Shown: positions 61,913-64,000 of the stretch, one piece after another
Position numbering within the stretch: the first letter of the stretch is position 1
Layout of the letters: every line of letters begins with the position of its first letter
Source: Methylotenera sp.
GTDB lineage: Bacteria; Pseudomonadota; Gammaproteobacteria; Burkholderiales; Methylophilaceae
NCBI GenBank assembly: GCA_009693255.1
Contig: SHXQ01000002.1
Span: 62,001-126,000 of the forward strand
DNA: 64,000 nucleotides
Direction of reading: 5' to 3'
Notes under the pieces: model-generated
The model's database searches: none
What the model saw: the letters and a program-made list of their open reading frames with translations, nothing else
What the model was told of the DNA's origin: nothing
Translations under genes and position numbers: made by a program

Positions 61913-63025
61913 CTATTTTTCTATTAAAATTCGCAACATACGACGCAACGGCTCTGCCGCACCCCATAGCAACTGGTCACCTACAGTAAAGGCAGATAAG
62001 TAGTCATTTCCCATGCTTAACTTACGCAAACGTCCGACTGGCGTATTTAGCGTGCCAGTAACTGTCGCTGGGGTCAATTCACGCATACTCACCTCACGCT
62101 CGTTTGGCACCACTTTTGCCCACGGGTTTGCCTCAGCCAACATTTGGTTAATTTCGTCCAAAGGTACATCTTTAGTCAATTTGATGGTAAGTGCTTGGCT
62201 GTGACAACGCATAGCACCAATACGCACGCACAAGCCATCAATAATAATTGGGTTAGCTTCACGTCCTAAAATCTTATTGGTTTCAACGCCACCTTTCCAC
62301 TCCTCCTTGCTTTGACCATTGCCTAAATCCTTATCAATCCAAGGAATTAGGCTGCCTGCCAACGGAACGCCAAACTGTGAAGTAGGAAATTTATCATCGC
62401 GCAAGGTACCCGCAATCATGCGGTCAATGTCTAAAATGGCAGATGCTGGATCAGCCAATAAGTCGCTCGCAGCAAAATGTGCCTCACCCATTTGTTTGAG
62501 TAATTCACGCATGTTTTGTGCGCCAGCACCTGATGCCGCTTGATAGGTCATAGCCGTCGCCCATTGCACCAAATTAGCCTTAAACAATCCATGCAAGGCC
62601 ATCAACATCAATGAAACGGTACAGTTACCACCCACCCAGTTTTTATTGCCCTGCGCATAAGCGTCCGTAATCACATGCATATTCACGGGGTCAAGAATAA
62701 TCACCGCATCACTTTCCATGCGCAGTGTTGAAGCCGCATCTATCCAATGCCCTTGCCAACCATCAGCGCGTAATTTAGGAAATATTTCACTGGTGTAATC
62801 GCCACCCTGACATGAAACAATGGCATCCATGGCTTTCAACTCTGCAATATTCATTGCATTTTTCAAAGGCGCGGACTCTTTACCCACATGAGGTGCCTGA
62901 GCACCTGCTTGTGAGGTCGTGAAAAATTGTGGCTCGATTAGCGCGAAATCATTTTCTTCCATCATGCGTTGCATGAGGACAGAACCCACCATACCGCGCC
63001 AACCGACAAAACCTACTTTTAACAT
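61913..63025 (-). CDS. asd: Aspartate-semialdehyde dehydrogenase
   Basis: Asd reduces aspartyl phosphate, the branch point for lysine, diaminopimelate, threonine and methionine. The 370-residue protein has the NADP loop [18 protein letters not shown], the catalytic Cys in [19 protein letters not shown], and [17 protein letters not shown] with the active-site His. This is the Gram-negative Asd type. It follows the small lipoprotein gene and leuB. Confidence 0.97.
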   Translation of the reverse strand: MLKVGFVGWRGMVGSVLMQRMMEENDFALIEPQFFTTSQAGAQAPHVGKESAPLKNAMNIAELKAMDAIVSCQGGDYTSEIFPKLRADGWQGHWIDAASTLRMESDAVIILDPVNMHVITDAYAQGNKNWVGGNCTVSLMLMALHGLFKANLVQWATAMTYQAASGAGAQNMRELLKQMGEAHFAASDLLADPASAILDIDRMIAGTLRDDKFPTSQFGVPLAGSLIPWIDKDLGNGQSKEEWKGGVETNKILGREANPIIIDGLCVRIGAMRCHSQALTIKLTKDVPLDEINQMLAEANPWAKVVPNEREVSMRELTPATVTGTLNTPVGRLRKLSMGNDYLSAFTVGDQLLWGAAEPLRRMLRILIEK

Positions 63026-63051
63026 TTCTAATCCAATATCAATAACTACTG

Positions 63052-63171
63052 TTATTTAGCTGACTTTTGCACGGCTTCACCCGCTTTTTCAAGGTCTTTT
63101 CCCACACCGCTAATGGTGTTACATGCGCCTAGCATCAATACCAACATGATCCACGTAAGATATTTCGTCAT
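63052..63171 (-). CDS. Entericidin-like small lipoprotein
   Basis: The 39-residue protein reads [20 protein letters not shown] then [19 protein letters not shown]. It has a short signal peptide and a lipobox LGAC (Cys17), and the mature part has the entericidin A/B pattern (NT-SG-G-D---AG-A---SA). A strong AGGAGG stands about 6 bases before the ATG. It sits in the 172-base gap between leuB and asd. Whether it is toxic, as proposed for EcnB, cannot be told. Confidence 0.9.
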   Translation of the reverse strand: MTKYLTWIMLVLMLGACNTISGVGKDLEKAGEAVQKSAK

Positions 63172-63197
63172 AACCCCTCCTGATAGCCGCTATAAAA

Positions 63198-64000
63198 TTA
63201 CATTGAAGCTACGATTTGGTCACCCATTTCAGAGCATGATACACGTTTCATGCCTGCTTCATAGATGTCACCAGTACGATAGCCTGCTGCCAATACTTTC
63301 TTAATCGCATTTTCAATACGCACCGCTACCACCTCGTTATCAAAGGTATAACGCAGCATCATCGCCACTGAAAGTATCGTCGCAATTGGATTGGCTAAAT
63401 TTTTACCTGCGATGTCTGGGGCTGAGCCGTGTGATGGCTCGTACAAGCCTTTTTTTGTTTCGTTGAGTGAAGCTGAAGCCAACATGCCGATAGAACCGGT
63501 CAACATAGAGGCCTCATCTGACAAAATGTCACCGAAGATGTTACCTGTCACCATCACGTCAAATTGTTTTGGGTTGCGGATCAACTGCATCGCCGCGTTA
63601 TCCACGTACATGTGAGTCAATTCAACCTCCGGGTATTCCTTCGCCACGTCAATGACGATTTCTTTCCAGAACTCAGTCGTTTCCAACACGTTGGCTTTAT
63701 CGACTGAACAAAGCTTTTTGCCACGTTTCATGGCGATATCAAACGCCACATGGGCAATACGGCGCACTTCAGATTCTTTATAAATCATGGTGTTAAAGCC
63801 TTCGCGCTCGCCTTCTTCGTTCACCCGCATGCCGCGTGGTTGACCAAAGTACACGTCACCTGTGAGTTCGCGCACAATCATAATATCCAAGCCTGCCACC
63901 ACTTCTGGTTTAAGCGTGGAAGCATTCGCCAATTCTGGGTACAACACGGCTGGACGCAAGTTTGCGAATAATCCTAAATCTTTACGAATTCCCAATAAAC
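63198..64000 (-). CDS. leuB: 3-isopropylmalate dehydrogenase, C-terminal part
   Basis: The frame is open to the right edge; the visible 267 residues are the C-terminal three quarters of LeuB. It begins at [17 protein letters not shown], then has the substrate loop [14 protein letters not shown]. The metal-binding and catalytic region is [20 protein letters not shown] and [18 protein letters not shown], and [20 protein letters not shown] is the NAD site. LeuB oxidises and decarboxylates 3-isopropylmalate in leucine synthesis. The leuB-asd pairing is common in Betaproteobacteria. Confidence 0.96.
   Translation of the reverse strand, partial: LLGIRKDLGLFANLRPAVLYPELANASTLKPEVVAGLDIMIVRELTGDVYFGQPRGMRVNEEGEREGFNTMIYKESEVRRIAHVAFDIAMKRGKKLCSVDKANVLETTEFWKEIVIDVAKEYPEVELTHMYVDNAAMQLIRNPKQFDVMVTGNIFGDILSDEASMLTGSIGMLASASLNETKKGLYEPSHGSAPDIAGKNLANPIATILSVAMMLRYTFDNEVVAVRIENAIKKVLAAGYRTGDIYEAGMKRVSCSEMGDQIVASM

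Overview
The window looks like chromosome of a moderately AT-rich betaproteobacterial methylotroph, most likely Methylophilaceae and Methylotenera-like. This is inferred from a complete pqqABCDE operon (PQQ is the cofactor of methanol dehydrogenases), the full 14-gene nuoA-N operon, and gene orders typical of Betaproteobacteria: surE-pcm-nlpD, thrS-infC-rpmI-rplT, pheST-ihfA-merR-tRNA-Pro, purF-metZ, and trpFBA-accD-folC-dedD-cvpA-purF. No rRNA, insertion sequence, prophage, CRISPR array or integron was seen. Nearly everything is core genome, and most genes lie on the minus strand.

Layout: 1-3.2 kb (plus) holds a SPOR-domain fragment, surE, pcm, nlpD and a small membrane-protein gene broken by a frameshift in an A run. 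3.4-8.1 kb (minus) holds a thioredoxin-like protein, a nitroreductase, ridA, alr, a decayed SGNH-hydrolase remnant, a methyltransferase and rlmF. 8.4-9.3 kb (plus) is a heavily frameshifted EAL-HDOD signalling pseudogene. 9.4-17.3 kb (minus) is a translation block: tRNA-Pro, a MerR-like regulator, ihfA, pheT, pheS, rplT, rpmI, infC (AUA start), thrS and a tRNA-Val with an unusual C33. 17.4-19.6 kb has a 2OG-Fe(II) oxygenase converging on an SDR gene and a NUDIX hydrolase. 19.6-34.1 kb is respiratory complex I. 34.4-37.9 kb holds a frameshifted AI-2E transporter gene, a yqjD/yqjE/yqjK-like envelope-stress set and a Bcr/CflA efflux pump.

38-41.5 kb is pqqA to pqqE, with an intrinsic terminator between pqqA and pqqB and TTTCAC-type repeats upstream of pqqA. 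41.6-48.6 kb is gyrA-serC-pheA-hisC-aroG, joining DNA gyrase to serine and aromatic amino acid synthesis. 48.7-58.1 kb is the trp/acc/fol/pur/met block, where folC lacks a conventional start and seems to begin at AUU followed by three 15-bp tandem repeats. 58.1-64 kb holds truA, a CbiQ/EcfT-like membrane protein, fimV, asd, an entericidin-like lipoprotein and the 3' part of leuB.

I found no clear new multi-gene system. The observations most worth a second look are small: three non-standard or broken translation signals, the tRNA-Val C33, the pqq leader architecture, and several pseudogenes at different stages of decay.
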